DNA of 64,000 nt, from positions 12,366,981 through 12,430,980 of the forward strand of contig CM119269.1 of NCBI GenBank assembly GCA_051294375.1, read 5' to 3'. Every line of letters begins with the position of its first letter. The first letter of the stretch is position 1. Source of the stretch: Paraspadella gotoi. Taxonomy: Eukaryota; Chaetognatha. The notes beneath the pieces are model-generated. The model saw nothing but the letters and a program-made list of their open reading frames with translations. It searched no databases and had not been told where the DNA came from. A program made the translations under genes and the position numbers. Positions 23,076-37,299 of the stretch are shown here, piece after piece.

Positions 23076-24429
23076 TCTCGCTTTGCCAACGCAGAGGGAA
23101 GTCGTGAGGACTGTGGATGGAACACTACGCTTGGGATGGTGTGTTCCCCTTCTGAGCCAATGGATTTGGCTGAAGGATGGTGGACGTGAGGCGGTGTGAA
23201 TATACCGCCACAATGACTTTGTTTGCTCCAACCACCAGCAATGTCGGGATTTATTTTCCAGAAGATAATTTATAAGATAATATTTTCGAAGCCTACAAGG
23301 GCTGCGTCGACCGTCAGATGAACTATCTTGAAAATGTAGCAAGGGTTTATCAATCGTAAAGGGACAGTAAATGTCGAATAAATGACGATTATTTAATTTT
23401 GGCTAAAATAAAGCAGCTAAAATGGCCACTCGAATACTGACCCGACGCGGGCTCACAGAATATCTTTAATTAATATTTATAAGGATTATGATGACGACGA
23501 CGACTTCCGATGATAATTGATGATCATGATGCGATTCTATTAATGATAATGAAAACGACGAAGAGGTAAAGGACCTTTTTCACCGCAGAGGGCGTGGCTA
23601 CCGTGACACAGTTAATCGCGTCCCGTCACTCCGGTTTTGATCGACCGAGGAATCCGAAGGAAAACAATTAAAAGAAAAACCGGAAAAAAAAGAGAAAAAT
23701 GTTAAAGAATAAAGAGACTGTAGTCGGGCATATCATATCCACAAGACAAACTTATTACGAGTCTCGCGTCCAATTTTCTTTCTTTATTTCTTTTTATTAT
23801 TGTTGTTGTTGTTGTTGTTTTATTCATTTTTATGCTAATCCAAAGGAAAATGATTTCTCTTCGATATTGAGAAAAGGATTCGATGTGAATTAAATCCGAG
23901 CTGTGATCAGTGACGTGTAGAAGAGACCTGGTGGAGACCCTTCACAATTTTTTTGGGAGGGAGGATATTTTAAAATACGATTAATTTTATAACTTATAAA
24001 AATATTTATATCCATATTTTTTGTATTTTTTTAATGTTTCAAACTCATATAAAAATATTTTGTGCGAAATTAATGTGTTTATTTTATCTTTTATTTCTTT
24101 ATATTTTTTCGGAATCTCCCCAAGAGCCAAGTCCTCTGTCAAATTTCTAGAATCTACCCCTCTACACGCCTCTGGCAGAAATGTCACAGCTTTGCTATGA
24201 ATTGATCCAAACTGATGTCACATTAAGGATCAACTTAAAATAATCGAAGATAAAATTGAAACATATAGAAAAAGAAAGTTTGCTGTTTTCCATCAATATT
24301 TTAAAGATTGAAAAAAACAAAAATTAATAATTAAGTATGACTTGTCTACTTGAAATGGAAGTATTTATCTTTGTTCGTTTCGTCGCGACAAAGAAGGACA
24401 CAACATAACTTCGTCTTTGTTTCCACGTT

Positions 24430-24560
24430 TCGCGTGGGTGATATCTCGAACATTTCTCATATACTTTCAGCCAATGAGAGATGTCTTTGACTTTAATATT
24501 GACCAATCAAGAGCAAGAATTTTTTGAAAGATAAAGAAATGACGGAAATTTTTCGAAATT
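24430..24560 (-). promoter_or_regulatory. possible upstream regulatory region of the tetraspan gene
   Basis: About 2 kb upstream of the start codon there are two CCAAT-type motifs (agccaatgag, gaccaatcaa) close together, kept in the duplicate at about 34,360-34,395. There is no TATA box at a defining distance, so the assignment is weak. Confidence 0.2.
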
Positions 24561-24964
24561 TTTTAGCGCCAGTGATGATGGGAGTTATTTAGCCAAATAT
24601 AAATTTTATTAAATAATAAAATAACTACTTAAACTTCTTTTGTCCAGTCCTCCCACCATTGGATTCTTTTCAGGCTTACTCATATTTTTTTTAAATAATA
24701 TAAAATAAGAAATTCTTCTGTTAGGTTGGCGACCAATTTTGTCTTCAAAAATTTTAACCACGAGAAAATGACGAATCCAAATCTTTCTTCTCGAAACGCG
24801 AGTAAGACACTGGGACGGGCCCGCGAGTCAGCGAGCCAGCGAGTCAGCTCGATCTAGCGAGTTCGTGGGCGAATTCAAGATCAATGAATCGTTTTTGATT
24901 GAATTAGAAAAAGAGAAAATGGTTTTTTTTTTGTTAAAACTTAAATTCAAGGAATAACCACAGT

Positions 24965-25188
24965 GAGTACGACGACGACGACGACGACCACGACGACATC
25001 AAATTCATCTTGAGAAGAGATTCCATGTTTCGAATGAACGTCTGGATTTGCTTCGCCGTCGCAAGATCACTGCACAATGCAGAGTGCACATCTGTACGGA
25101 CCGGACTTACAGTTACAATACTGTTTTGGATTAGATATATTTTTGCCCCAAGGAAAAAAAAGACGACGACGAAGAAGAAGACGAAGGA

Positions 25189-25224
<36 letters not shown>

Positions 25225-25230
25225 AAAACC
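24965..25230 (+). repeat. (CGA)n tracts and intervening sequence
   Basis: (CGA)n at 24,969-24,996 and 25,190-25,224, kept in copy 2. The 160 bp between are of mixed composition and open in more than one frame on both strands. No splice pair decides for an exon. Confidence 0.6.
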
Positions 25231-26136
25231 GGTTTGAAAGGGATTGTCTCTTCGATTCGCTCCCGATCGGCTAAAATTTACTGAATTGAAAAACCGGTTG
25301 GATTTTAGAGACGAATCTGTCGAAAACTTTTAACGTGAGGCGACTTACATTAAAAAAATAATATTCAAACTTGATTTACGATTCATGCATGAATGGTAAA
25401 CTATACTTAAAAAGAATAAGAAATTAAAATTATTTGATGTTTCAATGAACAAAATTAAATTCGTACTTAGAATTATATATTATATTATATTATCTTTCCG
25501 TCGCGTTATTTTGATCGGAAACCAAGATTCAATTTGAATTCCCGCGCCATCCTACTCGCCCCCCCACCCCATGTCTCATCGCTCAAGCCTCGCGATTTCC
25601 GCTAAAATGATCACGAATACATACAATAAATCCAGGCTAAAGTTTCATCCTCGCCCTTTCCTCTCTCATTCACATGCGCGAGGGGGGCCTCGCAGTTTGC
25701 CCTTTCCATGTTTCATCTCTCTGAATATTGCTTTGAAAAAAAAATTATTTGGTTATTAGTGTTTTAAACTTTTAATATAAATTTTCTTTAACGTACATAG
25801 GAGAAATAATATAATAGAAATGATAATCATCATGACAATATCAATTATAATATAGTATCAATTGTACAAATTTCATAGTATATTATATTATATATAATAT
25901 ATATTATATATACTATATTTCACAAAGCGGGAGTTGCGGCTTTAAAAAACGCAGTTGGGTTTAGCGCCTCCATTACTAAGAGGGAGAAATAGAAAATCTA
26001 AAAAGCAGAAAGGAAAAGGAAAAATAGAATATAATAATAATAATACATAAAAAACTCTACAAGCATGATTAGGATTGTCTTACGCCGGTGTGTACGACAG
26101 AGGCTATTTACCGTGTATAACTAACGCAGAACGTGC

Positions 26137-26147
26137 GGAGAGAGAGA

Positions 26148-26239
<92 letters not shown>

Positions 26240-26255
26240 AAAGAGAGAGAGAGGT
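26137..26255 (+). repeat. (GA)n microsatellite near the end of copy 1
   Basis: About 55 units. The counterpart in copy 2 (36,480-36,608) is broken up by many small deletions. Confidence 0.9.
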
Positions 26256-26601
26256 GGGCGGGAGGACACTGGTTAAAAAAAAAAATTCAATTACTGTTTG
26301 AATTTATCAGTTGAAAAAATCACACATTGTTTCTTTTCTCCCGAATTTGAAGAAAATTGGATGGAAAAGAAAGAAAAAAAAAAGAAAAGAAAAAAGTCTC
26401 TTCCCTGGATTTCCTCCTTAAGCCCCTTTCCTTCTCTGTCTCTGTCTCTGTCTCAAAACGTTTCCCCTCCTCTCTCTCTCTCCCTTTTTTTGGTTCATCG
26501 ACAAGAGGGATGGTTAAGAGAATGAATGGGAGAAATGAACGAAGGAAGTGGGGAGAAAATGAGAGAAAACTCGCTTNNNNNNNNNNNNNNNNNNNNNNNN
26601 N

Positions 26602-28625
26602 ATGTCGTAAGTCTGTACATGGGAAAACTTTTCCATTTATAGGATAAATAGCTTTAGGATTTTATAGGACGTTGCCTGGATGTCTGGCTATTGCCCATTT
26701 AAGCAATTTTTCAAAAAAATAATCTTAAACCACTTAAAAATTGGGTCAAAATTTTTTAAAAAACTTGCATAGCTCTAATATATTTGAAATTTTTTTCTTA
26801 AAATTTTGCTAACTTGTACTTAAGAGGTTTGTAAACTTCTGTAGAAATATTGTTACTATCAAAAAATTTTTTGCCATATTTATCAGTGCTAATATTTTAG
26901 ATGGGTCATTTTTTCAATGATGCATAACTTCCTTATTTGTGAATATTATGGTTTTAAATTTTAGTAATAGGTGGGCCTTGGGTAGTCCTACAATACATAT
27001 AAATTTCAATCATTTTGAAAAACTTTTTGACACAGGTCAATTTTTTTTTACAAAATTCAATTGTCAATCCTGCTAAAAATATTATTGCAAATAATGTTAT
27101 TCTTTGCCTATAAATCAGTTAAAACATATTTAAAATAAGCCTAAAGCAAAACATTTTTCTCAACATTTTTAAAAACACATTTGCATATTGTTGCATTTTA
27201 TAATTTTTTACAATTTTTTCACATAAAACTAATCCATTTTTAAAATTTTTGGTACACAGATAATATATAATCAAACCTTTAAAAATATACCATCAAACCT
27301 AATTTTTAATTAATTTCAAATATTTTTAATGTATTTTATATATTACTAAAAATTATGATTTTAATAAACATTCTGCTAACTTTTTCAAAAGTGGGCATCA
27401 TTGAAAAGAGGGCAACTCAAGGATTCCAAATATATAATTTTTTTACCAATTTAATGTCCCAAAGCTGAGATAATTCTTTCCAAAGTGCTCAAAAAATTGA
27501 AAAAACACTACTTTTTAATCGTTAATAGAAAATGCGACTATGATAGTTTTGTTTCAATACTTGGTAACTAGGTCAAGAATTGTTCATATTTTGTGGTAAT
27601 GTCATGTCCAGGGAAGAAAATAAATATTATAGTAGTTTCCTCAATCGATTTTAAATTTGGCAGAACATTTTACTCTTTTTTACCAAGTTTTTAGAGAATG
27701 CTAAACGTTTCTCTGATTACGCAAAATAGAATTTGAGAAATAAAAAATTAATAGTACCAATAGTTGGTGTTATGTCTCAAATAGATGGAAAAAAAACCTT
27801 GTTTAAAAATTTGATCTGGAAAAGGGGTAACTTTGGCATACCAATGGCATCGTCAATGCCAATCGTTCTTTCAAATAATTTTTTTTTTTTTAATACATTG
27901 AAAGGGGAAAAGGAAATTCGAAATGCTGGTGGTATGAAAGTTATAGAAAATCTGGCCATAGTGACTTGATAATCATGACCTTTTATGTCTTGTGTAATGG
28001 GGGCAGTAAATAGACCCAAAAAATTCAATCATTAAGTCAGTCAATCAACCCTTTCAAATAGACTGTTCTGCGAAATTTTTTCTCTTCACTCAAAAATTTA
28101 TTTTCTTCACTAAAAAATTTCGCAGAACAACCTATTTGAAAGGGTTGATTGACTGACTTAATGATTAAATTTTTTGGGTTTATTTACTGCCCTCATTACG
28201 CTAGACATAAAAGGTCATGATTTTCAAGTCACTATGCCCAGATTTTTTATAACTTTCATGCCACCAGCATTTTGAATTTCCTTTTTTCCCCTTTCAAATG
28301 TATTAAAATAAAAAAAAATATTTGAAAGAACGATTGGCATGGACGATGCCATTGTTACGCCTAAGTTACTCCTATTCCAGATCAAATTTTTAAACAAGGT
28401 TTTTTTTCCATCTATTTGAGAACATAACACCAACTATTGGTACTATTAATTTTTTATTCTCAAATTCTATTTTGCATAATCAGAGAAAGGTTAAGCATAC
28501 TCTAAAAACTTTGGTAAAAATTGCTTAAATGGGCAATAGCCAGACATCCAGGCAATGTCCTAATAAAATCCTAAAGCTATTTATCCTGTAAATGGAAAAG
28601 TTTTCCCATGTACAGACTTACGACA
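26602..28625. mobile_element. 2-kb fold-back element between the duplicate copies
   Basis: Outer arms 26,602-26,714 and 28,513-28,625 are inverted copies, starting ATGTCGTAAGTCTG and ending CAGACTTACGACAT. Inner arms 27,680-28,085 and 28,095-28,512 are also inverted copies with a spacer of about 10 bp. The stretch 26,715-27,680 is unpaired and looks inserted into the left arm. The left end abuts an N gap, so a target duplication cannot be read. Confidence 0.75.
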
Positions 28626-29530
28626 TTCTTGGTTTCCGGTACTGTATAAATTATTTACAATTTACAAATTATTACAAAACATTAATAAATTTCTATAAAA
28701 TTAATAATGCTGTGATGCCAGGCTTTGGTATGTTTAAGATAAATATTCAAAATATACCTTTAAAATATAAGATAAGCAACAATGAAGTATCACCATTTAG
28801 TGATGGCTCGCCTATACCTGGATATTGGGATTAAAGAGCCGAAATCCATGAAGGGTATAGGTTCCAACTGATGACCCTCCCATTGTATAAACATAAATGA
28901 TAAAAATTATTCAAAAAAGAAATAATTAAAAAGTAGTATAAAGAAAAAATAAAATTGTCATTAAAGTATTTTAAAAATTATATTCATGACATAAAGGTGC
29001 CCCTATAGACCTTTCCCCAGTATGTATCCCTATCAGAACATACAATTCTACATGGTAGTCTTATCCCTATTGGTAAAAAAATCATTATAACGTTGGTCCC
29101 CCCTCAAAAAATAATCAATTCCCACCCCTTTCTGTTCAGCCTCTTAGATATTATGATTTTTCATTAATGACTTTCTAACAGAAATGATGTGTGATATCTA
29201 TTAGAAACTAGTCTAGATAGTAATCTAACCTTGTGTTGTATAGATGCTCCCTCTATTTCCAGAAGACAACACTGACTTCCCCTTCCCAAATTGAATTATT
29301 AGATAAATAAAATATTTTTAAAAAAGAAAGCAATATATATTTGATTAAATAATAAAGATTAAATACTAAATCCTTCATAAAAATATTAAAATAGAAAAAT
29401 ATAAAATAGTGAAACAAGTAATTTGCAAATTTTCATATACTCGATAATTTTACTACCTCGCATAAAATTATTATTTTTAATTGACTCAATTCAATTTTTT
29501 GTTCTTCTTACTCGTGTGACATGTCTCTCT

Positions 29531-29603
<73 letters not shown>

Positions 29604-29864
29604 TTCTTTAGCACAAAAATGTAGACTAAATTTCAAACCTGTTAACGCTGATGAAGGCTCGAAATTAAGAGCCGAAACATGTACGTTATGAAAGAAATAA
29701 ACCAATCGTTGTTGAAACAAATTTTTCAAACTTTTTATATTTTTGGTCTAACTTTTTATGGGGAATCTAAATCTTTAATAAAGACTTCATATACTCGATA
29801 ATTTTACTATCTCGCATAAAATTTTTATTTTAATTGACTCAATTCTAAGCTACAGTCTTCTTAC

Positions 29865-29944
29865 CCATGAAAGAAGGCGATGGCTGCAGCGACGAAGAAA
29901 GCCGCAAAAACAAAGGAGGATCGTGTTGAATCGATGGAGTGTGG

Positions 29945-30031
<87 letters not shown>

Positions 30032-32648
30032 ATCATATTCATTTTTTAAATACTTAATAAAATAAATAAAGAAGGAAATATTAAACGAGGAAAAGGTGTT
30101 ACAAAAATATGTTTTTATTAAATTAAATATTTAAACATTTTTATACTAATTATCAGTTAGCGAAGTAGTAGATTCACATAGTAGCATCTTATAAGGAGTA
30201 TGTTTATGATCTAACTGCCAAAATAGAGTGGTGTGAAAATAATAAATTTTTAGAAAATTAAAATTTATTTTTTAATTTTATACATACAGTGAGCTATATT
30301 ATATATAATAATAAGTATATAAGAAGCTAAAATTTAAAAATGCACTTGATGGCAGCCGTGTGTCCCACCTTTCCGAGGTGGGATTAGACCTCCATTTGAT
30401 GTCTTTTTTGGCTAGCCTCCGACAAAAAAACTAACAAAGCTACAATTTCATAAGTTTTTCGAGCTGTTTTTTGCTAAATATAGTTTTTTTGTAATAATAA
30501 CATAATTTTTAAAAAAGATTTATAATTTCTTTTATCAACTTTTAACGAGGAATTTAAAAAAACACTATTTTAAAATTTTGATATTATATAAGGGTAGTAT
30601 TATATACAAAATAAACTGACTGGGCTACAATATTTATAAAAAAAAAATAACTAGAGATTAGAATACATTAATATAATAGTTTTTAAAATATAATTGCTAA
30701 GTTTTGATTCCAAACTTTCACTTCACCCTACTAAAGGAGTTATCCCTGTTTTTTTTACTTTTGAAACACTGTAGCACAAAAGGAGACAATGACAAAAAGC
30801 GGAACAGCTGGTCACCATTAATTTATTAAGTTTAAATATTTTTCAAGCTATCGATAATAAATAAATATTTTTATTTAATTTCTTGAACGTTTTCTGTTTA
30901 AACGGAGAGTAGAAAAATTTGTGCGTCTCGAAAGAATTAACATGTGCAAACCAAAGATAATTAATTTCATAATTAATAAATAAATTGACAATAAATAAAT
31001 AAACAAATTGAAAATACTCTCGACTTTTCGAGCACCATACTTTTCTTTAAGACAGACCTACTATCGTAAATTCTGAAAAAAAACAGGTTTCAAGGAAAAT
31101 TAGTTGCATTGGTTTTATTTATGGTAGGTCTTTCAGAAATTAGCAAATCGCATGTAAATTGTAACACTGATTAAAATAATAAAACGTTACCTGGATCCGT
31201 GAAACCGCGTAAAATCCTAAAATGACGGAGAGGAAGAGAGAGAAGATGGCAAATGCCATCAAACCGAATGTGGCGCGCATCAGGTGGAACCGGTGCCATT
31301 CCTGAGACGAAGAGGAAAACAAATCTGGAATCATCAGCCTCTTTTTTTTTTCTCTCAAAGTCAATTTGTGTTTTTTTCGAGGGAAAAAAAAGAATTCGAA
31401 GTCAAAATGGAATCGAGGCCATATTTACTTAAAGCGGCCCATTTTATTTTATATTCCAAATAAAGTTAATTTTTAGAATTAAAGATATTGCCGGAAAGAC
31501 AACGATAACACCACTCTCCTTATTATAATTATTATATATTATATATCATTATATTAAATTAAACTAATAATTGAAGTATTTTGCTTTCTTTTCGTTGCGT
31601 TTTGATGAGAGAAAACAAAGTTTGTAATTTTTAATAGAGAAACTATTTTTTAAAAATATAACAACGGACATGTTTCGGCTGTTATTTTTCGAACCTTCTT
31701 TCACGGTTGAAAGTAAATGGCATCAGCAAACAACATCACCAAGAGCAACAGCATCAGTAACAGCATCAGCAAGACTAATAGCATCAGCATCAGAAACAGT
31801 GTCAGCATCAGCATCAGCAGCATCAGCAGGAACAGCATTTGCCGCCAGAATCTCTCCTTTCTCACTTTGTTCCGGAAGTTGACGTTGTGATCTGGCGAAT
31901 CTGCAAGTCGATGTAGAAGCAACGAGTCGAGATTCCTGAAGCGAATCTTTCGAATTGATTGACGAGATCGAGAGGATCGACGCCGCTCCGCTATTAGGGA
32001 TGACATAGACGATTAAGGGAAGGACTCCATTGTTGACGTCGTTGTTGTTGTCTGTCGTGCGAGGATTTAGCGCTATATTTTATTTCATTTCTAAGCCGTC
32101 CTCACGCAAGTTACCGCCAGGGTAAAGTACCGTTGAGGATTGATCCCGGTACCTAATGGTCATGAGGTCTGATTTTCAGGTATATTTAAAAAATTTCGAA
32201 ATGTAATGTTTAATTCCCAGAGCTAATTTTTCTTACGAGGCGACAAAGTCATTGGGACCCTAGGTCCTTATTACCAGATGTTAACAGCGAACTATATTTC
32301 GTCATTGATATTATTTGGCTTGTTGTGTTTTTTTTTAGGGACTCACCGTGAACTCGTCACACATGCATTCACGCAAGAGGCCGAAGTGATGAGGGTGATG
32401 CTCGTGTCGAATCGACTCGTGACTGCAGGGGCGCCTGAATCAAAAAAAAAAAAAAAAAAACTAGAGTGAGACAGAGGACAGAGCGAGAGAGAGACAGAGA
32501 TAGTGTCCGCCCGTCCGTTTTTTTTCTCACCGGTCGTTCTCCAAACGTCCATCCAGTGATCAGTACCGAGAGCGATGATGCTGCAGATGAGCGCCAAAAT
32601 CGCGAAGAACAGGCCGAGGCCAATGAACAAACTCATTTTACGCTGCAT
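29865..32648 (-). pseudogene. second copy of tetraspan exons 1-5, with frameshifts
   Basis: Exon equivalents are at 32,648-32,531; 32,434-32,347; 31,990-31,866; 31,301-31,191; and 29,946-29,865. Compared with the intact copy I see about six 1-base indels: two in exon 2, two lost in exon 3, one gained in exon 4 (GGTT to GGTTT) and one gained in exon 5 (GCGC to GCGGC). As written, the frame does not stay open across the exons. Exons 6-9 have no second copy. The indels fall mainly in short runs and dinucleotides, as expected of unpolished long-read consensus, so this may be an unmerged allele of the same locus. True decay after a partial duplication is the alternative. Confidence 0.7.
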
Positions 32649-35076
32649 CGCTGCTCCGTTCGGCCTCTTGCTTGCCGCTGGTACTGCCGCTTTTGTTGTT
32701 GTTTTCGTTTGACTTTTATTTACACTTTGGAGTCGGAGATTAAAGAGTTGTGCTGTTTGTTTGTTTGTTTGTTAAAGAGTTTTTGCTGTTTGTTTGTTTA
32801 TTTGTTTAAAGAATTGTTCTGTTTGTTTGTTTTTTTCACCGAATCGTTTCTTTACTGTGAATTGTTTTCTGTTCCTGTTTAGCGCGACTTTAAAGAAATA
32901 GAAATGAAATATATTACTGTAGTTGTTGTTGTCGATTCAATTTGTAAAAATTAAAAAAAAAACAATTTATAATTTGTCAAGAAAAAAAAATAGAAAAATG
33001 AAAGGGGAAGAAATGCGTGTGAACGAATGAACGACATATATTGCAATCACGGGTTCCGTGATGTATGGCATCTACTGGGCTTTCGTTCCGACCATCCATC
33101 ACTGGCCTACGCTAGACGTTTGTTGCTCCAACTACCAAGCAATGTCGGGATTTATTTTCCAGAAGATAATTTTATAAGATAATATTTCGAAGCCTACAAG
33201 GGCTGCGTCGACCGTCAGATGAACTATCTTGAAAATGTAGCAAGGGTTTATCAATCGTAAAGGGACAGTAAAATGTCGAATAAATGACGATTATTTAATT
33301 TTGGCTAAAATAAAGCAGCAAAATGGCCACTCAATACTGACCCGACGCGGCTCACAGAATATCTTTAATTAATATTTATAAGGATTATGATGACGACGAC
33401 GACTTCCGATGATAATTGATGATCATGATGGATTTATTAATGATAATGAAAACGACAAGAGGTAAAGGACCTTTTTTCACCCCAGAGGGCGTGGCTACCG
33501 TGACACAGTTAATCGCGTCCCGTCACTCCGGTTTTGATCGACCGAGGAATCCGAAGAAAACAATTAAAAGAAAAACCGGAAAAAAAAAGAGAAAAAATGT
33601 TAAAGAATAAAGAGACTGTAGTCGGCATATCATATCCACAAGACAAACTTATTACGAGTCTCGCGTCCAATTTTCTTTCTTTATTTCTTTTATTATTGTT
33701 GTTGTTGTTGTTGTTTTATTCATTTTTATGCTAATCCAAAGAAAATGATTTCTCTTCGATATTGAGAAAAGGATTCGATGTGAATTAAATCGAGCTGTGT
33801 GATCAGGTGACGTGTAGAAGAGACCTGGTGGAGACCCTTCACAATTTTTTGGGAGGGAGGAATTTTAAACTACGATTAATTTTATAACTTATAAAAATAT
33901 TTATATCCATATTTTTTGTATTTTTTTAATGTTTCAACTTCATATAAAAATATTTTGTGCGAAATTAATGTGTTTATTTTATCTTTATTTCTTTATATTT
34001 TTTCGGAACTCCCCAAGAGCCAAGTCCTCTGTCAATTTCTAGAATCTACCCTCTACACGCCTCTGGCAGAAATGTCACAGCTTTGCTATGAATTGATCCT
34101 AACTGATGTCACATTAAGGATCAACTTAAAATAATCGAAGATATAAATTGAAACATATAGAAAAAAAGTTTTGCTGTTTTCCTCAATATTTTAAAGATTG
34201 AAAAAAACAAAAATTAATAATTAAGTATGACTTGTCTACTTGAAATGGAAGTATTTATCTTTGTTCGTTTCGTCGCGACAAAGAAGGACACAACATAACT
34301 TCGTCTTTGTTTCCACGTTTCGCGTGGGTGATTCTCGAAATTTCTCTATACTTTCAGCCAATGAGAGATGTCTTTGACTTTAATATTGACCAATCAAGAG
34401 CAAGAATTTTTTTGAAAGATAAAGAAATGACGGAAATTTTTCGAATTTTTTAGCGCCAGTGATGAGGGAGTTATTTTAGCCAAATAAAAATTTTATTAAA
34501 TAATAAAATAACTACTTAAACTTCTTTTGTCCAGTCCTCCACCATTGGATTCTTTTCAGGCTTACTCATATTTTTTTAAATAATATAAAATAAGAAATCT
34601 CTTCTGTTAGGTTGGCGACCAATTTTGTCTTCAAAATTTTAACCACGAGAAAATGACGAATCCAAAATCTTTCTTCTCGAAACGCGAGTAAGACACTGGG
34701 ACGGGCCGCGAGTCGCGAGCAGCGAGCCAGCGAGTCAGCCGATCTAGCGAGTTCGTGGCGAATTCAAGATCAATGAATCGTTTTTGATTGAATTAGAAAA
34801 AGAGAAAATGGTTTTTTTTTTTTGTTAAAACTTAAATTCAAGGAATAACCACAGTGAGTACGACGACGACGACGACGACCACGACGACATCAAATTCATC
34901 TTGAGAAGAGATTCCATGTTTCGAATGAACGTCTGGATTGCTTCGCCGTCGCAAGATCACTGCACAATGCAGAGTGCACATCTGTCGGACCGGACTTACA
35001 GTTACAATACTGTTTTGGATTGATATATTTTTGCCCCAAGGAAAAAAAAGACGACGACGAAGAAGAAGACGAAGGA

Positions 35077-35112
<36 letters not shown>

Positions 35113-35348
35113 AAAACCGGTTTAAAGGGTATTGTCTCTTCGATTCGCTCCCGATCGGCTAAAATTTACTGAATTGAAAACCGGTGGATTTTAGAGACGA
35201 ATCTGTCGAAACTTTTACGTGAGGCGACTTACATTAAAAAAATAATATTCAAACTTGATTTACGATCATGCTGATGGTAAACTATACTTAAAAAGAATAA
35301 GAATTAAAATTATTTGATGTTTCATGAACAAAATTAAATTCGTACTTA

Positions 35349-35790
35349 ACAACTGTCAAGCAGGGGGAAAACTTAAATAATTTAATGTACATTTCTAACA
35401 GTCTTTATGCAGTGGGTCATAAGATCCGTCAACTTAGGAGTTCTTATTGGAAACATCTGAATTTTCACTTATAAGGGAACATACTCTGTGAATAAAAGAC
35501 GTGAGTCTGTTAAAAGCTTCAGCGCATTTTATCGTGAGAGCAACACAAACCTGTCTCGAATAGCTATTTAAAATGTAATTTTATTGGTTGATTTATAAAA
35601 TACCTTATTTATGCTAGCGGAGACATTCCGATTAATATAAGAGTGGTTTAAATAATTTGAAATTTACTCATTATAGGAAGAACTGATGAATACAAGACTG
35701 TGATGATAAAGTTCAGGATATGTATTACTAGATAGGAGCTTAAACCAAAAGCGTCATCGGGCAAGATACTTATAATAGATAATTATATTT
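35349..35790. repeat. insertion present only in duplicate copy 2
   Basis: Copy 1 reads straight through the equivalent point near 25,468. The insert ends with a stretch (cttaaaccaaaag, ggcaagata, ttgtaccaattt) that matches a dispersed repeat also seen near 14,470, 38,640 and 42,415. It looks like a mobile-element insertion that distinguishes the two copies. It has no convincing open frame. Confidence 0.55.
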
Positions 35791-36934
35791 TGTACCAATT
35801 TATATTATATATATTATCATTATCTCTCGTCGGCTGTTATCTTTGATCGGAAACCAAGATTCATTTGAATTCCCGCGCCATACCTGACTCGCACCCCCAC
35901 CCATGTCTCTATCGCTCAAGCCGTGGTGCGATTTCCGCTAAAATGATCAACGAACATACAATAAACCAGGCTAAAGTTTCATCCTCGCCCTGTTCCTTCT
36001 TCATTCACATGCGCGAGGGGGGCCTCGCAGTTTGCCCTTTCATGTTTCCATCTCCTGAATATTAGCTTTGAAAAAAAAAATGTATTTGGTTATTATGTGT
36101 TTTAAACTTTTAATATAAATTTTCTTTAACGTACATAGGAGAAATAAATAAATAGAAATATAATCATCATTGACAATATAATTATAATAGTATCAATTGT
36201 ACAAATTTCATAGTATATTATATTATATCATAATATATATATATATATAACTATATTACAAAGCGGGAGTGCGGCTTTAAAAAACGGCGAGTTGGTTTTT
36301 TAGGCGCCTCCATTACTAAGGAGGAGAAATAGAAATCTAAAAAAAGCAGAAAGGAAAAAAGCGAAAAATAGAATTATAAGTAATAATAAAACATAAAAAA
36401 ACTCTACAAGCATGCATTAGGAATTGTCTTACGCCGGTGTGTACGACAGAGGCTATTTACGTTATAACTAACGCAGAACGTGCGGAGATAGAGAGACAGA
36501 GAGGAGAGAGAGAGAGGAGAGAGAGAGAGAAGAGAGAGAGCGAGAGAGAGAGAGAGAAGAGAGAAGAGAGAGATGAGAGAGAGAGAAGAGAGAAAAAGAG
36601 AGAGAGAGTGGGCGGAGAACTGGTTAAAAAAAAAAATTCAATTACTGTTGAATTTATCAGTTGAAAAAATCACACATTGTTCTTTTCTCCCGAATTTGAA
36701 GAAAATTGGATGGAAAAAGAAAGAAAAAAAAAAGGAAAAGAAAAAAGTCTCTTCCCTGGATTCCCCTTAAGCCCCTTTCCTTTCTCTGTCTTCTGTCTCT
36801 GTTCTCAAAACGTTTTCCCCTCCTCTTCTTCTCCCTTTTTTTGGGTTTCATCGACAAGAGGGATGGTTAGAGAATGAATGGTGAGAAAATGAACGAAAGG
36901 AAGTGGGGAGAAAATGAGAGAAAACTCGCTTTAT

Positions 36935-36936
<2 letters not shown>

Positions 36937-37018
<82 letters not shown>

Positions 37019-37153
37019 CGTATTTTTTTGCGCCGTTTGCAATTTTCCCTCTTTTCCTTTTTCCTTTTCTTACAATCCCTGTCACAGAAGGAAAAGAGAT
37101 AGTGAAAAAAAAGTTTTCCTCTTGCGGTGAAGGCCGCGGGGAGGGAGAGAGAG

Positions 37154-37235
<82 letters not shown>
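36937..37235 (+). repeat. inverted pair of (CT)n and (GA)n tracts
   Basis: (CT)n at 36,937-37,018 and (GA)n at 37,143-37,235, about 125 bp apart, could form a long hairpin. The loop contains ordinary sequence without a clear exon. Confidence 0.85.
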
Positions 37236-37238
<3 letters not shown>

Positions 37239-37299
37239 CCGCCGTCTTCTTGTCGAGGAACCCGCCAAGGACCTCGCGAGACGAAGATTTCTCAGGTCA

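Larger units (their letters stand above)
18500..26576 (+). repeat. 8-kb duplicated segment, copy 1
   Basis: Nearly the whole interval reappears in the same order and orientation at 28,640-36,936, including the tetraspan exons, (CT)/(GA) tracts, CCAAT-containing stretch and (CGA)n tracts. It ends exactly at an N gap. Differences are mostly 1-2 base indels plus a few larger insertions. Confidence 0.85.
28640..36936 (+). repeat. 8-kb duplicated segment, copy 2
   Basis: Second copy of 18,500-26,576. It has many more single-base indels in non-repetitive sequence, a private insertion of about 440 bp (35,349-35,790), and a reduced version of the SINE-bearing stretch found at 22,950-23,220. It runs past the point where copy 1 is cut by the gap. 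Confidence 0.85.
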
